From Bifidobacterium boum (GTDB taxonomy: Bacteria; Actinomycetota; Actinomycetes; Actinomycetales; Bifidobacteriaceae): a stretch of 64,000 nt of DNA. Each line of letters opens with the position of its first letter. Positions within the stretch are counted from its first letter, which is position 1. The notes beneath the pieces are model-generated. The model searched no databases and was not told where the DNA came from. It worked only from the letters and a program-made list of their open reading frames with translations. The stretch covers positions 1 through 64,000 of the forward strand of contig NZ_JGYQ01000002.1 of assembly GCF_000741535.1 (NCBI RefSeq), given 5' to 3'. Shown piece after piece: positions 28,000-39,062 of this stretch. The translations under genes were made by a program, and so were the position numbers.

Positions 28000-30990
28000 G
28001 TGAGCACAGCACAACAGGCGCAACACCAGCACCGCCCCACCGCGACCGAGCATATCCTCGACAGCGATTCATTCCTACACAAGGAGCTCGCCAAAGCGCC
28101 GCTGCGGGAACACGACGGTTCCCTCATCGCCGATATCAGCCGCATCCCCAACGACCTGAAAATCACCATCCAAGGCGCTCGCGAACACAACCTTAAGAAC
28201 GTCGATCTGTCCATTCCCCGCAACCGTATGGTGGTGTTCACCGGGCTGTCAGGATCAGGCAAATCGTCTCTGGCGTTCGACACTCTGTTCGCCGAGGGGC
28301 AACGCCGGTATGTCGAATCCTTGAGCGCTTACGCCCGTCAATTCTTGGGACGCATGGACAAACCGAACGTCGATTTCATCGAAGGACTCAGCCCCGCAGT
28401 GTCCATCGACCAGAAAACCACGAACCGCAACCCGCGTTCGACGGTCGGCACCATCACTGAAATCTACGATTACCTGCGCCTGCTGTTCGCGCGCACCGGC
28501 GAACCTCACTGCACGGTGTGCGGTGAGCCGGTGAGCGCACAAACCCCGCAGCAGATGGTCGACGCGCTGCTTGCCATGCCGGAACGTACACGATTCCAGA
28601 TTCTGGCACCGGTCGTGCGCGGACGCAAAGGCGAATTCGTCGACCTGCTCGAATTGCTGCGCTCCGACGGCTACGCCCGTGCGCTGATCGACGGCGAAAT
28701 GCGGCAGCTGTCCGATGACATCAAACTCACCAAGCAGAAGAAACACACCATCGAGGTCGTGGTCGACCGCTTGGTCATCAGGGATGGTATCCGCCAGCGC
28801 CTGACCGATTCCATCGAAACCGCACTGAAACTGTCCAAAGGCTTGGTCATCGCCGATTTCGTGGACCTCGACGAGCATGACCCCGCACGCAGGCGTCCGT
28901 TCTCCGAAAAACGGGCGTGCCCGAACGGCCATCAACTTGAGCTCGATGAAATCGAGCCGCGCACATTCTCCTTCAATGCCCCTTATGGGGCATGCCCCGA
29001 ATGCACCGGTATAGGGTATAACCTGGAAATCGATCCGGATCTGGTCATCCCGGACCCGTCAAAAACACTCAACGAAGGCGCCATCGAACCGTGGGGGCTG
29101 ACCAAGGGAACCGGCGACTACTACCGGCATGTGTTGGAAGGCCTCGGCGAAGAGATGGGCTTCGACCTTGATACGCCATGGCAGGACCTGCCCGAGGATG
29201 TCCGACATGCCATCATGTACGGCCATGATTTCCAAGTCAAAGTCTCCTATCGCAACCGTTGGGGGCGACTGCGCGAGTATTCGACCGGTTTCGAAGGCGT
29301 CGTGCGCACGCTGATGCGTCGCCATGACGAGACGGACTCCGACCAGATGAAACAATATTACGAATCGTATATGCGTGAAGTGCCCTGCCAGGCGTGCGGC
29401 GGCAAACGCTTGCGGCCGGAGGTGCTTGCCGTCACCGTCGGCGGCAAATCCATCGCCGACGTGTGCGACATGCCGGTCGAACGAAGCCTCGCGTGGATCA
29501 GAGAACTCCATTTGGAGGGTTCCGCCGCTGAAATCGCCGGTGAAGTGGTCAAGGAAATCAAAGCCCGTCTCGCGTTTCTCCACGATGTCGGTCTTGGATA
29601 TCTCAGCCTGTCCCGTGCGGCGAAAACCCTGTCCGGCGGCGAGGCGCAGCGTATCCGGCTCGCCACGCAAATCGGATCGGGACTCGTCGGCGTCATGTAT
29701 GTGTTGGACGAGCCTTCCATCGGGCTGCATCAGCGGGACAACAAGCGGCTGATCGACACCCTGCACCATTTGCGCGACTTGGGCAACACCCTGATTGTCG
29801 TAGAGCATGACCAGGAGACGATCGAAACCGCGGATTGGCTGGTCGATATCGGCCCGGGCGCCGGCGAACACGGTGGTGAGGTCGTCTATTCCGGTCCGGC
29901 CGCGCATATCGTCGACGCGCCACGTTCCATCACCGGGGATTACATCGCCGGGCGCCGCGCGATTGAAGTGCCGAAACGCCGTCGCCGTACCCACGCGGAT
30001 CGGCGGCTCACCGTTGTTGGAGCCAGAGAGAACAATCTCAAGAACATCAACGTGAACTTCCCGCTCGGAGTCATGACCTGCGTGACGGGTGTATCCGGTT
30101 CAGGCAAATCCACGCTGGTGAACACGATCCTCTATCCGGTGCTCGCCGACAAGCTCAACGGCGCACGCATGGTCCCGGGCAAACATACCAGGATCGAAGG
30201 CATCGAACAGTGCGACAAAGTCATCCATGTCGATCAGAACCCCATCGGCAGAACACCGCGATCGAATCCTGCCACGTACACGGGGGTGTGGGATAAGATC
30301 CGTACCCTGTTCGCCAAGACCCCCGAAGCTCAGGTGAGAGGCTACGGTCCGGGACGATTCTCGTTCAACGTCAAAGGCGGCCGCTGCGAAGCCTGCCATG
30401 GTGACGGCACGTTGAAAATCGAGATGAACTTCCTGCCGGATGTCTATGTTCAGTGCGAAGAATGCCATGGCAAGCGATACAACCGTGAAACCTTGGAAGT
30501 CAAGTACAACGGCAAATCGGTCGCCGACGTTCTCGACATGCCCATTGAAGAGGCGGCACGCTTCTTCAAAGCGTATCCGTCCATCTCCCGGTATCTTGAC
30601 ACCCTCACCCAGGTCGGTCTTGGCTATATTCGGCTTGGTCAGCCTGCGACCACGCTGTCGGGCGGCGAATCGCAACGTGTCAAACTCGCTACGGAACTGC
30701 AGCGCCGTTCCACCGGCAAAACCGTGTACATTCTCGACGAACCGACCACCGGTCTGCATTTCGAAGATGTCCGCAAGCTGCTGCTGGTACTCCAAGGATT
30801 GGTCGATAAAGGCAACACGGTCATTGTCATCGAACACAACCTCGATGTCATCAAGTCAGCCGATTGGATCATTGATTTGGGGCCTGAAGGCGGTGACGGC
30901 GGCGGTACGGTCGTCGCGCAGGGCACTCCTGAGCAAGTCGCCAGGAACGAAAACAGTTGGACAGGACGATTCCTCAAGGACATGCTCTGA
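28000..30990 (+). CDS. uvrA: Excinuclease ABC subunit A
   Basis: UvrA is the damage-sensing ATPase of nucleotide excision repair, acting as a dimer with UvrB. The 996-residue protein contains two ABC modules: Walker [10 protein letters not shown] near 81 and GVSGSGKST near 697, with signatures [12 protein letters not shown] and [12 protein letters not shown]. Zinc-finger cysteines are visible at CTVCGEP, ACPNGHQ...CPEC, and CEACHGDG...[10 protein letters not shown]. An N-terminal extension of about 40 residues precedes the canonical [18 protein letters not shown] 28000 follows GGAGG with a 6-nt spacer; the open frame reaches back to 27799 but crosses the promoter. uvrC follows after 66 nt. 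Confidence 0.97.
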   Translation: MSTAQQAQHQHRPTATEHILDSDSFLHKELAKAPLREHDGSLIADISRIPNDLKITIQGAREHNLKNVDLSIPRNRMVVFTGLSGSGKSSLAFDTLFAEGQRRYVESLSAYARQFLGRMDKPNVDFIEGLSPAVSIDQKTTNRNPRSTVGTITEIYDYLRLLFARTGEPHCTVCGEPVSAQTPQQMVDALLAMPERTRFQILAPVVRGRKGEFVDLLELLRSDGYARALIDGEMRQLSDDIKLTKQKKHTIEVVVDRLVIRDGIRQRLTDSIETALKLSKGLVIADFVDLDEHDPARRRPFSEKRACPNGHQLELDEIEPRTFSFNAPYGACPECTGIGYNLEIDPDLVIPDPSKTLNEGAIEPWGLTKGTGDYYRHVLEGLGEEMGFDLDTPWQDLPEDVRHAIMYGHDFQVKVSYRNRWGRLREYSTGFEGVVRTLMRRHDETDSDQMKQYYESYMREVPCQACGGKRLRPEVLAVTVGGKSIADVCDMPVERSLAWIRELHLEGSAAEIAGEVVKEIKARLAFLHDVGLGYLSLSRAAKTLSGGEAQRIRLATQIGSGLVGVMYVLDEPSIGLHQRDNKRLIDTLHHLRDLGNTLIVVEHDQETIETADWLVDIGPGAGEHGGEVVYSGPAAHIVDAPRSITGDYIAGRRAIEVPKRRRRTHADRRLTVVGARENNLKNINVNFPLGVMTCVTGVSGSGKSTLVNTILYPVLADKLNGARMVPGKHTRIEGIEQCDKVIHVDQNPIGRTPRSNPATYTGVWDKIRTLFAKTPEAQVRGYGPGRFSFNVKGGRCEACHGDGTLKIEMNFLPDVYVQCEECHGKRYNRETLEVKYNGKSVADVLDMPIEEAARFFKAYPSISRYLDTLTQVGLGYIRLGQPATTLSGGESQRVKLATELQRRSTGKTVYILDEPTTGLHFEDVRKLLLVLQGLVDKGNTVIVIEHNLDVIKSADWIIDLGPEGGDGGGTVVAQGTPEQVARNENSWTGRFLKDML

Positions 30991-31001
30991 TTGACGGATG
31001 A

Positions 31002-31029
31002 TTGACGCAGGACGGTTGTTCTGTACTGT
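31002..31029 (+). promoter_or_regulatory. Candidate promoter of uvrC
   Basis: TTGACG (31002-31007), a 16-nt spacer and TACTGT (31024-31029) lie 28 nt before the uvrC start. This would let uvrC be expressed apart from uvrA; no LexA box accompanies it. Confidence 0.55.
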
Positions 31030-31056
31030 ACCGGGACTGAAAGGAATACGAATCGT

Positions 31057-33420
31057 ATGGGCATCATCGAACGGCATAGCCCCGAACGCTGGCAAGCTAC
31101 GGCGGACGCCATGCTTGCCTCCCAATCCGGTGCCGAGACGACCACGGCATCGGATGGTGCCACCGACGCCAAACGAGGGGTGAACGCTAACGGGGCTCCG
31201 CTGCTCGGTGATTCCCGGGACCTGTTCCGTCCCAAAACCAGCGATATTCCGGCCGAGCCCGGCGTCTACAAGTGGCGTGACGGCGAAGGTCGCGTCATTT
31301 ATGTCGGCAAAGCGAAGAACCTGCGCAATCGTCTGACGAACTATTTCCAGCCGCTTGACCAGTTGCACCCGCGCACCCAGACCATGGTGCTCACCGCCCG
31401 CAGCCTCGAGTGGACCGTTGTCGGCACGGAGTTGGAGGCGCTGACCCTCGAATACACGTGGATCAAAGAGTTCGATCCCCGCTTCAACGTCGTGTTCCGT
31501 GACGATAAAACCTACCCGTATCTCGCGGTTTCCGTCGGCGAAAGCGTGCCGCGGGTATGGATCACACGCAATCGCAAGCGTCGGGACACCAGATACTTCG
31601 GACCCTACGCGAAAGTATGGGATCTGCGGCACAGTCTGGACCGGCTGCTGAAAACCTTCCCCGTGCGCACTTGCTCGGACGGCGTGTTCCGCAAAGCCCA
31701 ATTGACCGGCAGGCCGTGCCTGCTGGCATCCATCGGCAAATGTTCAGCGCCCTGCGTCGGACGTATCGGCGAACAGGACCATCGTAAACAATGCGAACGG
31801 CTTGTCGGCGTCCTCACCGGCAGGATCGGCAAATCGTATGTCGCCCAACTGAATCGCGACATGAAAGCCGCCAGCGACGACCTTGACTTCGAGCGTGCCG
31901 CACGCCTGAGGGATGAGATCGCCATGCTGCAAACCGTCATGCAACAGAATTCCGTCGTCCTTGACCAAGATGTCGACGCCGACGTGTTCGGCCTTTGCTC
32001 TGACGAACTCGAAGCCTCTGTCCACGTGTTTTTCGTCAGGGATGGCTCCATCCGGGGGGAACGCAACTGGACCGTCGAACGGGTCGAAGACATTGATGAT
32101 GCCGACCTGATGGCCGACCTCATCATGCAGGTGTATTCCGACCTGCTGCACGAGCAGGACCACACAGACCGTGATGACAACACAGGCGCGACGTCCCAGA
32201 TTCATGTACTTGAACGCCGGGACGCCATCGGGGCGACGCAGCGCGTGACCGCCTCAGACAGCCTCGCCAGGGCGCAGGCGACCAGAACCCGCCATGAGCG
32301 GATGGAACAGACCGGTCGCGCCGACCTGCTGGCACCGATCGCCCCGGTCCCACGCGAAATCCTCATGCCGATAGAGCCCTCACGACGGGAAGACCTTGAA
32401 GCATGGCTCAGTGCCCAACGCGGATCGCTTGTTACCATCCGCGTTCCCGGTCGAGGCGAGAAACGCACTTTGATGGAACGCGCCAACGACAACGCCGCTC
32501 AAGCGTTGCAGCGCAGCAAGATGAGCCGGATCAGCGATATTGGCGCCCGCAGCGAGGCGATGAACGATGTTGCGAACGCTCTCGGACTGCCGCAGGCGCC
32601 ACTGCGCATCGAATGCTATGACATCTCCAACACTGTCGGTGGGGCCTTCCAGGTCGCGTCCATGGTCGTGTTCGAAGACGCGATCGCGAAAAAATCCGAA
32701 TATCGCCGTTTCGCCATCAAAGGTAGCGACGGTAATGGCGCGCTTGATGATTTGAGCGCATTGTATGAAACCCTGACCCGCCGATTCCGTCACGGCAACA
32801 TCGCCGGAGACTCCGGCGACAGCATGGACAACGAGCGCCGCATCGAGCATGCGACGAACGACCAGGACAGCCGGACAGGCGAGTCCGGTCGGAACCGTCA
32901 GGCGGCAGACGGCGATTCGGACAGCATCATCCAACAGAACACGCAGCGCAGGCATTTCGCCTATAAGCCCAATCTTGTCGTGGTCGACGGCGGCAAGCCG
33001 CAAGTCATGGCCGCCGCTCAAGCATTGCACGATTGCGGCGTGGATGATGTCGCCGTATGCGGCCTGGCGAAACGACTCGAAGAAGTCTGGGTCCCGGATG
33101 ACGATTATCCGATCATCCTCAAACGACAGTCCGAAGGCATGTACCTGTTGCAACGTGTGCGCGACGAGTCGCACCGATTCGCCATCACCTATCACCGGCA
33201 AACACGACGCAAAGGCATGTTGCGTTCCGCGTTGGATGACATTCCCGGTATCGGACCGGCATACCAGAAACGACTGCTCAACGCCTTCGGGTCCGTGCGC
33301 GCCATGCGGGCGGCGAGCATCGAGCAGCTCGAACACGTCAAAGGCATCGGCCATGCCAAAGCACAAGCCATCTACCAAGCATTACACGCGGAAGACAAAC
33401 CTACCGATTACCATGGGTGA
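31057..33420 (+). CDS. uvrC: Excinuclease ABC subunit C
   Basis: UvrC makes both incisions in excision repair. In the 787-residue protein the GIY-YIG nuclease begins at GVY (69-71) and IYVGKAKNLRNRL (81-93), and a Cys-rich CSAPCVGRI segment follows. The UVR domain DLDFERAARLRDEI lies near 273, the RNase H-like endonuclease has ECYDIS and VVVDGGKPQ, and tandem helix-hairpin-helix motifs (IPGIGPAYQ, VKGIGHAKA) end the protein. A hydrophilic insert of about 50 residues (roughly 588-640) sits inside the endonuclease domain, and there is a 55-residue N-terminal extension; both are common in actinobacterial UvrC. AAAGGA precedes ATG 31057. Confidence 0.96.
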   Translation: MGIIERHSPERWQATADAMLASQSGAETTTASDGATDAKRGVNANGAPLLGDSRDLFRPKTSDIPAEPGVYKWRDGEGRVIYVGKAKNLRNRLTNYFQPLDQLHPRTQTMVLTARSLEWTVVGTELEALTLEYTWIKEFDPRFNVVFRDDKTYPYLAVSVGESVPRVWITRNRKRRDTRYFGPYAKVWDLRHSLDRLLKTFPVRTCSDGVFRKAQLTGRPCLLASIGKCSAPCVGRIGEQDHRKQCERLVGVLTGRIGKSYVAQLNRDMKAASDDLDFERAARLRDEIAMLQTVMQQNSVVLDQDVDADVFGLCSDELEASVHVFFVRDGSIRGERNWTVERVEDIDDADLMADLIMQVYSDLLHEQDHTDRDDNTGATSQIHVLERRDAIGATQRVTASDSLARAQATRTRHERMEQTGRADLLAPIAPVPREILMPIEPSRREDLEAWLSAQRGSLVTIRVPGRGEKRTLMERANDNAAQALQRSKMSRISDIGARSEAMNDVANALGLPQAPLRIECYDISNTVGGAFQVASMVVFEDAIAKKSEYRRFAIKGSDGNGALDDLSALYETLTRRFRHGNIAGDSGDSMDNERRIEHATNDQDSRTGESGRNRQAADGDSDSIIQQNTQRRHFAYKPNLVVVDGGKPQVMAAAQALHDCGVDDVAVCGLAKRLEEVWVPDDDYPIILKRQSEGMYLLQRVRDESHRFAITYHRQTRRKGMLRSALDDIPGIGPAYQKRLLNAFGSVRAMRAASIEQLEHVKGIGHAKAQAIYQALHAEDKPTDYHG

Positions 33421-33486
33421 TGTCTGTCTGCATGATATGCCGGCCTCATGCCGACACCACATGCATGAGAAAAGCGAGCGACAACC

Positions 33487-34509
33487 ATGATCACCATTCC
33501 CGATTCCTTCGGCGCACCGACCTGCGCCAACCAGTGTGCGGTGCTCGGCAAACCCATCGCACACTCCCTGTCACCTGTGCTCCATCAAGCCGCCTACCGT
33601 GCGCTTGGCCTCGAACAATCATGGTCGTATCACCGTTACGAGGTGGGAGAGGACGCGCTGGCGGGATTCCTCGGGTCCCTTGATGACAGTTGGCGTGGTT
33701 TGAGTTTGACCATGCCATTGAAGCGCACCATCCAGCCATACGGTGTCCCGTCGAACACCTGGGCGACAACCCTGCATGTTGCCAACACCGTCGTCTTCGA
33801 CTGGGATACTCCCGCACATTCCGCCCCGGCGCGCAATGCGGGGCTGCCGCTCATGCGGCTATATAACACCGACGTCGATGGCATCGACTTGGCGGTGCGC
33901 CACGCATGGCAGTCCCAAGGAACATACCCGCGCACGAGCGGCGACATCAGCGCACTGGTCATCGGCAACGGCAACACGGCCATGTCCGCCATAGCGGCGC
34001 TTGCCCAACTGCGCACGCCGCAAGACGTATCCGTGGACGGCATCACCGTGGCGGCACGGCACCCGGAACGCAACCGTGACATCGTTGCCTTACATGAGCA
34101 TCCAGACTCGGCAGGCATGCCCGGCATGCCAAGGATTGATGACATCATCAGCCTTGAAGCCGCGGCGGGAAGAATCCAAGATTATCAGATCATCATCAGC
34201 ACACTGCCCGCGCATGCCGCGGATGGTCTTGCACACCAACTCGTGGCATCTGATCTGCACGTCGAAGGCACCCTGCTTGACGTTGCCTACGATCCCCATC
34301 CGAGCGAGCTCAACCACGCGTGGAGCCAAGCGGGCGGCATATCGATCGGGGGAGAGGAGATGCTCCTGTATCAGGCCATCGGCCAAGTCTGTCTCATGAC
34401 CGGTCGCGGAGCACAGGCCTGGACAGCCGGCAAACCAGTGGATATGGATGAAGTCGATGGCACACTGGAAGATGCAATGAGAGCAGCGTTACGGGAGGCA
34501 ATGAAATGA
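33487..34509 (+). CDS. aroE: Shikimate dehydrogenase
   Basis: AroE interconverts 3-dehydroshikimate and shikimate in aromatic amino acid synthesis. The 340-residue protein has the shikimate-binding IAHSLSPVLH, the catalytic Lys in LTMPLK, NTD, and a GNGNTA nucleotide loop in place of the common GAGGA/GGGAT, which may alter cofactor preference. It has a 55-residue longer-than-usual length, partly from the Ala/Pro-rich stretch around 98-110. The Shine-Dalgarno region before ATG 33487 is weak. The stop overlaps the rapZ start. Confidence 0.88.
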   Translation: MITIPDSFGAPTCANQCAVLGKPIAHSLSPVLHQAAYRALGLEQSWSYHRYEVGEDALAGFLGSLDDSWRGLSLTMPLKRTIQPYGVPSNTWATTLHVANTVVFDWDTPAHSAPARNAGLPLMRLYNTDVDGIDLAVRHAWQSQGTYPRTSGDISALVIGNGNTAMSAIAALAQLRTPQDVSVDGITVAARHPERNRDIVALHEHPDSAGMPGMPRIDDIISLEAAAGRIQDYQIIISTLPAHAADGLAHQLVASDLHVEGTLLDVAYDPHPSELNHAWSQAGGISIGGEEMLLYQAIGQVCLMTGRGAQAWTAGKPVDMDEVDGTLEDAMRAALREAMK

Positions 34510-35447
34510 TCGAGGCCAGCACACAGCATCGTCAAGAAGCAACCGCCGGTAAGGACGACCAGCCAAACCCCGCCGATTCATTCGAAGTCATGCTCATCAC
34601 TGGTATGAGCGGCGCCGGACGTACCCATGCCGCCGACGCTTTGGAAGACATGGGCTGGTATGTTGTCGACAATCTTCCCCCGAAGCTGCTGATCCCGCTG
34701 GTCGACATGATGACCTCATCCGGTTCAAAAGTCCACAAACTCGCCGCGGTCATCGATGTCAGATCAAGAAGCTACTTCGACGACCTGTCCGAAGTCATCA
34801 GCCATTTGGATGATCTTGGCGTCAAGACGCGCATCCTGTTCCTCGACGCCAACAATGAGGTACTCATCAAACGCTACGAGTCAGTCCGACGCCCGCACCC
34901 GCTGCAACACGGCAACCGTCTTATCGACGGTATCCTCGAGGAGCGTTCACTGTTGGCGAATCTCAAGGAGCGTGCTGATCTTGTCATCGATACATCCTCA
35001 CTGAGCATCCATCAGCTGTCGACCAAACTGTACGAATCCATGCTCGGTTCAGGGCCGAGCACGGTATCGGTGCATATTTTCAGCTTCGGCTTCAAATACG
35101 GCATCCCCATTGACGCCGATTTCGTCGCCGACGTGAGATTCCTGCCCAATCCGTACTGGGTCCCATCATTGCGTGAACTCACCGGGCTTGACCAACCTGT
35201 CAGCGATTACGTGCTGTCAAGCAAGGGTGCCCAGGAATTCCTTGACGCTTATCAGAAAGCCATCAGCATCGCCATTGAAGGCTACGCCCAAGAAGACAAG
35301 CACTATGTGACCATCGCCATCGGGTGTACCGGGGGGCAGCACCGCTCGGTTGCCATGAGCAATGCTCTGGCGCAGCGCTTGCGCTCACAGGGCTTGTCCG
35401 TCACGGTCTCAGCGAGGGAACTTCACCGTCATCTCCGTCAGTCTTGA
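34506..35447 (+). CDS. rapZ: RNase adapter protein RapZ (YvcJ family nucleotide-binding protein)
   Basis: This 313-residue P-loop protein starts its domain at MLITGMSGAGRTHAADALEDMGWYVVDNLPP. The Walker A Lys is replaced by Arg39, as in other actinobacterial homologues. The C-terminal part has the conserved SFGFKYGIP, DVRFLPNPYW, and IAIGCTGGQHRSVA. RapZ guides RNase E to GlmZ in E. coli; in Gram-positives YvcJ binds GTP and hydrolyses it, and its role is less clear. It overlaps aroE (ATGA). whiA follows after 153 nt; the uvrC-rapZ-whiA order is conserved in Actinobacteria. Confidence 0.92.
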   Translation: MIEASTQHRQEATAGKDDQPNPADSFEVMLITGMSGAGRTHAADALEDMGWYVVDNLPPKLLIPLVDMMTSSGSKVHKLAAVIDVRSRSYFDDLSEVISHLDDLGVKTRILFLDANNEVLIKRYESVRRPHPLQHGNRLIDGILEERSLLANLKERADLVIDTSSLSIHQLSTKLYESMLGSGPSTVSVHIFSFGFKYGIPIDADFVADVRFLPNPYWVPSLRELTGLDQPVSDYVLSSKGAQEFLDAYQKAISIAIEGYAQEDKHYVTIAIGCTGGQHRSVAMSNALAQRLRSQGLSVTVSARELHRHLRQS

Positions 35448-35600
35448 CCGAATGACGAAAGCTGACAGAAGAATTTACACGGCTTGACGTACTCTTGTCC
35501 AAGATATTGGATATGACAGATAGCCGTTGCCGACCTGCCGGGATACCACCGTTGCAGGAACGGTCAATACGAAGAGAAACAGGAAGTAGGAGGTTGGCTC

Positions 35601-36623
35601 TTGGCTCTTCTCGATGATGTCAATAGCGAACTCGCCACAATCGACGATGACTTGCCAGCCGCGATGGTGGCCCAAGCTGCCGCCATGTTCCAATTTGGCG
35701 GCGGTCTTCGCCAGACCAGCAACAAGCAGATAGTGCTGTTCGCGCAATTTGACTCGCTTGAAGCCGCGAAATGGTTGCATAACGCTATTGTCAATCAATT
35801 CCAGCATCAGGCGCAGGAAGTCGCGAAGAGACAACCCGTGCACGAACAGAATGCCGCGAAACAGCCGAAGTTCGACGCGAAAATCAAGTCGGTACGTCAT
35901 CAGACCCCGCAAGGCCAGATTCTTCAACGGTACAATGTGGTGGTCGAACGTGGAGCGATGGGTCTTGCCGTATGGCTTGGACTGTATAATCCGCGTACCC
36001 GTCGCGTCGTGCGGGGGCTCCCGTCTGAAATCGTGAACGGCAAGATCCCGCAGATCAAAGCCGCTTGGCGTGGTGCGTTCATGGCCCATGGCCTCATTTC
36101 AGACATCGGTACGGCCAGCTATCTCGAAGTCGTATGCCCAACCCATGAAGCGTCACTCGCTTTGCAAGGGGCGGCGCATCGTCTTGGTATCAGCGCGAAA
36201 ACCCGCAAAGTGCGCAGCTCAGAGCGCGTCACGTTGCGTGACCCTGACGCCATCGAACGGCTGCTGATTCTTCTCGGTGCTCCCCGCTCCGCCAGGGAGT
36301 GGACGGGGAAACGCACTGATGGCGAGCCACGTGGCAAGACGAATCGTCTGGCGAACTTTGATGATGCGAATATGCGTCGCAGCGCCAAAGCGGCGGAGGA
36401 AGCCACCAAGAAGGTACGAGAGGCGTTCGAGATTCTGGGCGACGATATTCCGCCCAAGCTCAGGGCAGCAGGTCAGCTCCGTCTCGACCATAGTGAGGCG
36501 AGCCTTGAAGAATTGGGGCGTCTTGCCGATCCGCCGATCAGTAAGGATGCCATCGCCGGCCGTATTCGTCGCCTTCTCCAGAAAGCCGAGAAAGCGCAGA
36601 AAATCCAACGGCAGGCCGAATAA
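35601..36623 (+). CDS. whiA: DNA-binding protein WhiA
   Basis: WhiA combines a LAGLIDADG homing-endonuclease-like fold with a C-terminal helix-turn-helix and controls cell division and developmental genes in Streptomyces. In non-sporulating relatives it affects growth and division. The 340-residue protein shows [19 protein letters not shown]-like [22 protein letters not shown], and the C-terminal [14 protein letters not shown] and HTH segment [25 protein letters not shown] 35601 is used: TAGGAGG lies 7 nt upstream and no ATG fits the conserved MALLDDV start. Confidence 0.95.
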   Translation: MALLDDVNSELATIDDDLPAAMVAQAAAMFQFGGGLRQTSNKQIVLFAQFDSLEAAKWLHNAIVNQFQHQAQEVAKRQPVHEQNAAKQPKFDAKIKSVRHQTPQGQILQRYNVVVERGAMGLAVWLGLYNPRTRRVVRGLPSEIVNGKIPQIKAAWRGAFMAHGLISDIGTASYLEVVCPTHEASLALQGAAHRLGISAKTRKVRSSERVTLRDPDAIERLLILLGAPRSAREWTGKRTDGEPRGKTNRLANFDDANMRRSAKAAEEATKKVREAFEILGDDIPPKLRAAGQLRLDHSEASLEELGRLADPPISKDAIAGRIRRLLQKAEKAQKIQRQAE

Positions 36624-36669
36624 GGCATACCGGGGCAATACCGGTCAAACACCTCAAACAGCACCCGTG

Positions 36670-36704
36670 ACCGCCATTCGCAGCTTGCGAATGGCGGTTT
36701 CTTT
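36670..36704 (+). terminator. Terminator after whiA
   Basis: A perfect 13-bp stem ACCGCCATTCGCA with a 3-nt loop (36670-36698) is followed by TTCTTTG. It ends the transcript that includes whiA. Confidence 0.85.
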
Positions 36705-36719
36705 GTTCGTTGTTGCCTG

Positions 36720-36725
36720 TATTAT
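36720..36725 (+). promoter_or_regulatory. Candidate -10 of pgk
   Basis: TATTAT lies 70 nt before the pgk ATG and just after the whiA terminator. The -35 is weak (TTTCTT at about 16 nt). Confidence 0.4.
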
Positions 36726-36795
36726 CGCAAGTGGCGTACCAACGTCACCATCTTCCCGCATGGCTTGTGTGGCATGCGGTTAGGAAAGGATATTC

Positions 36796-38001
36796 ATGAA
36801 GACACTGAAGGATCTTGGAGATCTCAAGGGCAAGCGCGTACTGGTTCGCGCAGATTTCAATGTTCCGCTGGATGGCACCACCATCACCGATGACGGCCGT
36901 ATTCGCGCCGCTTTGCCGACTATCGAGGCTCTGCGCGCTGACGGTGCGAAGGTTATTCTGATGGCTCATCTCGGCCGTCCGAAGGGCAAGGTCGTTCCCG
37001 AACTGTCTTTGGCGCCGGTCGCCAAGCGTCTGGGTGAACTGCTCGGTGTGAACGTCCCGCTTGCTGAGGATACGTATGGCGCTGATGCCCATGCCAAGGT
37101 CGCGGCGATGAACGACGGCGATGTTGTTCTGCTCCAGAATGTGCGCTTCAACCCGGAAGAAACCAGCAAGGACGAGGCTGAGCGTGACGCCTATGCCAAG
37201 AAGATCGCCGAACTCGGCGATGTCTTCGTTTCCGATGGCTTCGGCGTTGTGCACCGCGCGCAGGGATCCAACTATTCTGTCGCGAAGTTCCTGCCTTCTG
37301 CCGCCGGCCTGCTCGTTGAGAAGGAAGTCAAGGCACTGTCCCGCGCTACTGAGAACCCTGAGCGTCCGTTGACCGTCGTGCTCGGCGGCTCCAAGGTGTC
37401 GGACAAGCTTGGCGTGATCGAGAATCTTCTCGGCAGCGCCAACCGTCTGGTTATCGGCGGCGGCATGGTGTACACCTTCCTCAAGGCCAAGGGCTACGAG
37501 GTGGGTACCTCGCTGCTGGAAGAAGATCAGCTGGAAACCGTCAAGGGATATATCGAGACCGCTGAGAAGACCGGTGTTGAGCTCGTTCTGCCGACGGATA
37601 TCGTCGTCAACGCCGGATTCCCGGCCGGTGACACTCCGATTGCTCCGGAAGTCGTGAAGGCGGATGCCATTCCGGCCGACAAGATGGGTCTCGATATCGG
37701 CCCGGAGTCCCAGAAGCTGTTCCACGATAAGATCGTCGATTCCAAGACGGTCGTGTGGAACGGTCCGATGGGCGTGTTCGAAGTCGCCCAGTTCGCTGAA
37801 GGCACTCGCGCCGTGGCTCAGGGTCTTGTCGACGCGACCAAGGCGGGCGCGTTCACTATCGTCGGTGGCGGCGATTCCGCTTCCGCAGTGCGTAACCTCG
37901 GTTTCCCGGAGGACGGCTTCTCGCATATCTCCACCGGTGGCGGCGCTTCCCTCGAATTCCTCGAGGGCAAGGAACTGCCTGGCTTGAAGGTGCTCGAGTA
38001 A
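36796..38001 (+). CDS. pgk: Phosphoglycerate kinase
   Basis: Pgk makes ATP from 1,3-bisphosphoglycerate in the lower part of the bifid shunt. The 401-residue protein has [20 protein letters not shown], the hinge region, [10 protein letters not shown], and the nucleotide loop GGGDSASAV. Length is typical. ATG 36796 follows GGAAAGGA. Codons are biased (frequent GGC, GTC, AAG), as expected for a highly expressed gene. A hairpin separates it from tpiA. The usual gap gene is not upstream. Confidence 0.97.
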   Translation: MKTLKDLGDLKGKRVLVRADFNVPLDGTTITDDGRIRAALPTIEALRADGAKVILMAHLGRPKGKVVPELSLAPVAKRLGELLGVNVPLAEDTYGADAHAKVAAMNDGDVVLLQNVRFNPEETSKDEAERDAYAKKIAELGDVFVSDGFGVVHRAQGSNYSVAKFLPSAAGLLVEKEVKALSRATENPERPLTVVLGGSKVSDKLGVIENLLGSANRLVIGGGMVYTFLKAKGYEVGTSLLEEDQLETVKGYIETAEKTGVELVLPTDIVVNAGFPAGDTPIAPEVVKADAIPADKMGLDIGPESQKLFHDKIVDSKTVVWNGPMGVFEVAQFAEGTRAVAQGLVDATKAGAFTIVGGGDSASAVRNLGFPEDGFSHISTGGGASLEFLEGKELPGLKVLE

Positions 38002-38030
38002 AGGCCGCTTCGCGGTAGAGTGCAATATCG

Positions 38031-38067
38031 ATGTGCGGGCATGCATGGTTTGTGCATGCCCGCACAT
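38031..38067. terminator. Hairpin between pgk and tpiA
   Basis: A perfect 15-bp stem ATGTGCGGGCATGCA (38031-38045 with 38053-38067) has a 7-nt loop. No T tract follows, so partial read-through to tpiA is possible. Confidence 0.7.
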
Positions 38068-38137
38068 GCGTTTGTGATGCGATTGCGGGCGAGCGGGATA
38101 TAGTTGGAGAAGCAACCGAAAATGATGGGAGCTGTGC

Positions 38138-38938
38138 ATGGCGGTGAGACGTATTCCTTTGGTGGCAGGCAACTGGAAGATGAACTTCAACCATCTCGAA
38201 GCGACGTACTTCGTGCAGAAGTTCGCTTGGCTGCTGCGTGATGCCCGTATCGATTACCGGCGTTGTGAAGTCGCATTGATGCCGTCGTTCACGTCGATTC
38301 GCAGCGTGCAAGTGCTTGTCGAAGCGGATGATCTTCCTATCTCCTATGGGGCGCAATCCGTTTCCGTGACATCACAAGGCGCGTTCACCGGGGACGTGTC
38401 CGCTGATATGCTTGCCGCACTCGGCTGCTCGTATGTGATTGTCGGCCATTCGGAACGCCGCAAATATCATCCTGAGGACGATGCGAATATCGTCGACCAG
38501 GTTCGAGCGGTGCTGGCGGCGGGAATGAGTCCGATTCTGTGTGTCGGTGAAAGTTATGAGGAGCGCAAACAGGGGATCGAGCTTGATTTCGCTGTCGGAC
38601 AGGTCCGCGATGTCACTAGGGACCTGTCCATAGAGGAGGCTTCGCGGCTGTTGGTGGCCTATGAGCCTGTGTGGGCGATCGGCACCGGTATGGTTGCCAC
38701 GCCGCAGTCCGCGCAGGATGCGGCGAAAGCGATTCGTGATGACATCCGTGCAACGTTCGGAGGTCAAACAGCCGACAATCTTCGCATCCTATACGGTGGA
38801 TCGGTGACGTCAAAGAACGCGGACCAGCTCATTCGCCAGCCTGATGTTGATGGTTTCCTTGTGGGGGGCGCCTCGCTGCACGCCGAAGAACTCGCCGATA
38901 TCGTCGCAATCGTAGCCAAGTCCGACGTGTCCGCATGA
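38138..38938 (+). CDS. tpiA: Triosephosphate isomerase
   Basis: This TIM-barrel enzyme interconverts dihydroxyacetone phosphate and glyceraldehyde 3-phosphate. In 266 residues it has the catalytic Lys in AGNWKMN, the His in VIVGHSERR, the active-site Glu in AYEPVWAIGTG, and the phosphate loop YGGSV. Loop residues match the family. A -10-like TATAGT stands at 38099-38104, 33 nt before ATG 38138; the Shine-Dalgarno GGGAGC precedes the ATG. Confidence 0.97.
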   Translation: MAVRRIPLVAGNWKMNFNHLEATYFVQKFAWLLRDARIDYRRCEVALMPSFTSIRSVQVLVEADDLPISYGAQSVSVTSQGAFTGDVSADMLAALGCSYVIVGHSERRKYHPEDDANIVDQVRAVLAAGMSPILCVGESYEERKQGIELDFAVGQVRDVTRDLSIEEASRLLVAYEPVWAIGTGMVATPQSAQDAAKAIRDDIRATFGGQTADNLRILYGGSVTSKNADQLIRQPDVDGFLVGGASLHAEELADIVAIVAKSDVSA

Positions 38939-39062
38939 TACTCGGACAGGGTGAATGATGGTACGCATCGTGAGCCGGCAATCATGGCATACGCCACACG
39001 CGTGCAATAATCCGGCCGTTGCGCTATGCTGGGATAAGTTTCACACAATGGAGGTTCAACTC

